From positions 13,378-77,377 of the forward strand of contig DATAVR010000109.1 of the NCBI GenBank assembly GCA_036267635.1: DNA of 64,000 bases, in the 5' to 3' direction. Below are positions 63,275 to 64,000 of this stretch, piece after piece. This DNA comes from JADGRB01 sp036267635 (GTDB lineage Bacteria > Myxococcota_A > Polyangia > Fen-1088). The notes below the pieces were generated by a model. The model was not told where the DNA came from. It did not search any database and saw only the letters and a program-made list of their open reading frames with translations. The translations under genes were made by a program, and so were the position numbers. The first letter of the stretch is position 1. Each line of letters starts with the position of its first letter.

Positions 63275-64000
63275 GCTCTTGCGCTCGCCACCTGGGAGAC
63301 GAGCCAGTCGCAAAACGGCGCCATCCCGGTCCCCGTCTTGGCGGAAAGCTGAAAGATTCGCAGCGCGGGGTTGACGCGCGCGAGGTTGGCCAGACATTGC
63401 GCCAGGTCGAAATCGAGATGGGGGAGCAGGTCGATCTTGCTGAGGACCACCACGCCGGCCGCCCGGAACATGTGCGGATACTTGAGCGGCTTGTCCTCTC
63501 CTTCGGTGACGGACATAAGGACTATCTTGGTGCGCTCGCCGAGATCGAACAGGGCGGGGCAGACCAAGTTGCCTACATTTTCAATCAGGAGCAGCGAACC
63601 GTCCGCGGGATTGAGGTCGGCCACTGCCCCCCGCACCATCCCGGCGTCGAGGTGGCACCCCGTGCGAGTGTTGATCTGAACGACCGCGGCGCCGGCGGCA
63701 CGTACCCGGTCGGCGTCGCGCGCCGTCTCCTGGTCTCCTTCGATCACGGCCAGCCGGATCCTTTCGCGGAGCCGGACGATCAAGGACTCGAGCAACGACG
63801 TCTTTCCGGACCCTGGCGCGCTCGTCAGGTTGAAGACGGCCAGACGCCGCACCGCAAAGACCGCGCGATTGTCGCGCGCAAGCGCGTCGTTCTTGGCCAG
63901 AATGTCCATCTCCAGCCTGACCGTTCGTCCGCCATCGTCGTTTGCGGGACTATGGGGGTGAGGGTGGTCATGGACGTGCGGATGAGCGTGGTGGTGGTCG
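63271..64000 (-). CDS. hypB: Hydrogenase nickel incorporation GTPase HypB (partial at window end)
   Basis: The frame stays open to the window's last base, so the true start is outside. The visible part starts with a His-rich segment (about ten histidines in the first 18 residues: HHHAHPHVHDHPHPH), typical of the nickel-storing N-terminus of many HypB proteins, then EMDILAKNDALARDNRAVF, the P-loop TSAPGSGKTSLLE, EGDQETARDADR, GCHLDAGM and LIENVGNLVCP, ending in a GTPase fold. HypB binds nickel and GTP and delivers nickel to the hydrogenase large subunit with HypA. The stop overlaps the next gene's start. Confidence 0.93.
   Translation of the reverse strand, partial: DHHHAHPHVHDHPHPHSPANDDGGRTVRLEMDILAKNDALARDNRAVFAVRRLAVFNLTSAPGSGKTSLLESLIVRLRERIRLAVIEGDQETARDADRVRAAGAAVVQINTRTGCHLDAGMVRGAVADLNPADGSLLLIENVGNLVCPALFDLGERTKIVLMSVTEGEDKPLKYPHMFRAAGVVVLSKIDLLPHLDFDLAQCLANLARVNPALRIFQLSAKTGTGMAPFCDWLVSQVASARA

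Overview
This is a GC-rich, gene-dense chromosomal window. The style of the proteins suggests a Myxococcota (delta-proteobacterial, probably Polyangia-like) bacterium. The signs are about a dozen lipoproteins with Gly/Thr/Ser-rich linkers after the lipobox, a DUF4388/PEGA protein, a MopE-type metal-binding motif, CotH-like kinases, a DUF3175 protein and many hybrid histidine kinases. The taxonomic guess rests on family content only. No rRNA, tRNA, CRISPR array or intact insertion sequence was seen.

Layout. 1-7964 (+) is a compact run: the end of a beta-barrel protein, three lipoproteins with jelly-roll (carbohydrate-binding-like) domains, and two tandem GH74 xyloglucanase-type lipoproteins. 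It looks like a xyloglucan or beta-glucan capture and cleavage locus. 8000-9500 is a lower-GC patch with a frameshifted JAMM-metalloprotease fragment (like a polymorphic toxin tail), a second frameshifted secreted protein and a small secreted protein. 9614-11685 (-) is galactokinase plus a sugar nucleotidyltransferase. 11696-19487 holds a DUF4388/PEGA protein, a TonB-like PA14 protein, a PfkB kinase, a RIO kinase, a cysteine-cluster protein, small lipoproteins and a GlsB-type membrane protein. 19570-23632 contains an AsmA-like and a DUF748-like protein around a peptidoglycan-binding lipoprotein. 23679-29222 has a giant Gly-rich lipoprotein and two divergent CotH-family proteins, one with a MopE motif and one with a lamin-tail domain.

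29420-35695 is a tightly overlapping signalling operon: CHASE3-GAF hybrid kinase, CheR, CheB and a REC-kinase-REC protein. 35737-44786 is mixed housekeeping and stress: a quinone-oxidoreductase-like enzyme, a BON protein, a 49-residue mini-protein, DUF3175, a DUF6629-like membrane protein, an ArsR regulator with SRPBCC proteins, a transaldolase and a glycosyltransferase. 44886-54927 has secreted proteins, a damaged phosphoesterase gene, a kinase/response-regulator pair, the remains of an MFS transporter fused to the front of a LigD-type DNA ligase gene, and a second CheB. 54968-60352 is a second signalling group around a 997-residue CheB-CheR-PAS fusion. 60372-64000 (-) is the end of a [NiFe]-hydrogenase maturation operon: hypB, a NifU-related helical protein, two hydrogenase-cluster proteins of unknown role, the maturation protease and a 43-residue membrane peptide. 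The hydrogenase structural genes would lie outside the window.

Most non-obvious items: the GH74/CBM-like lipoprotein locus, the JAMM fragment in the low-GC patch, the paired CotH proteins, the hydrogenase accessory set with a repeat-expanded protease, two deletion-scarred genes, and a scatter of short in-frame tandem repeats (9, 12, 21 and 24 bp).
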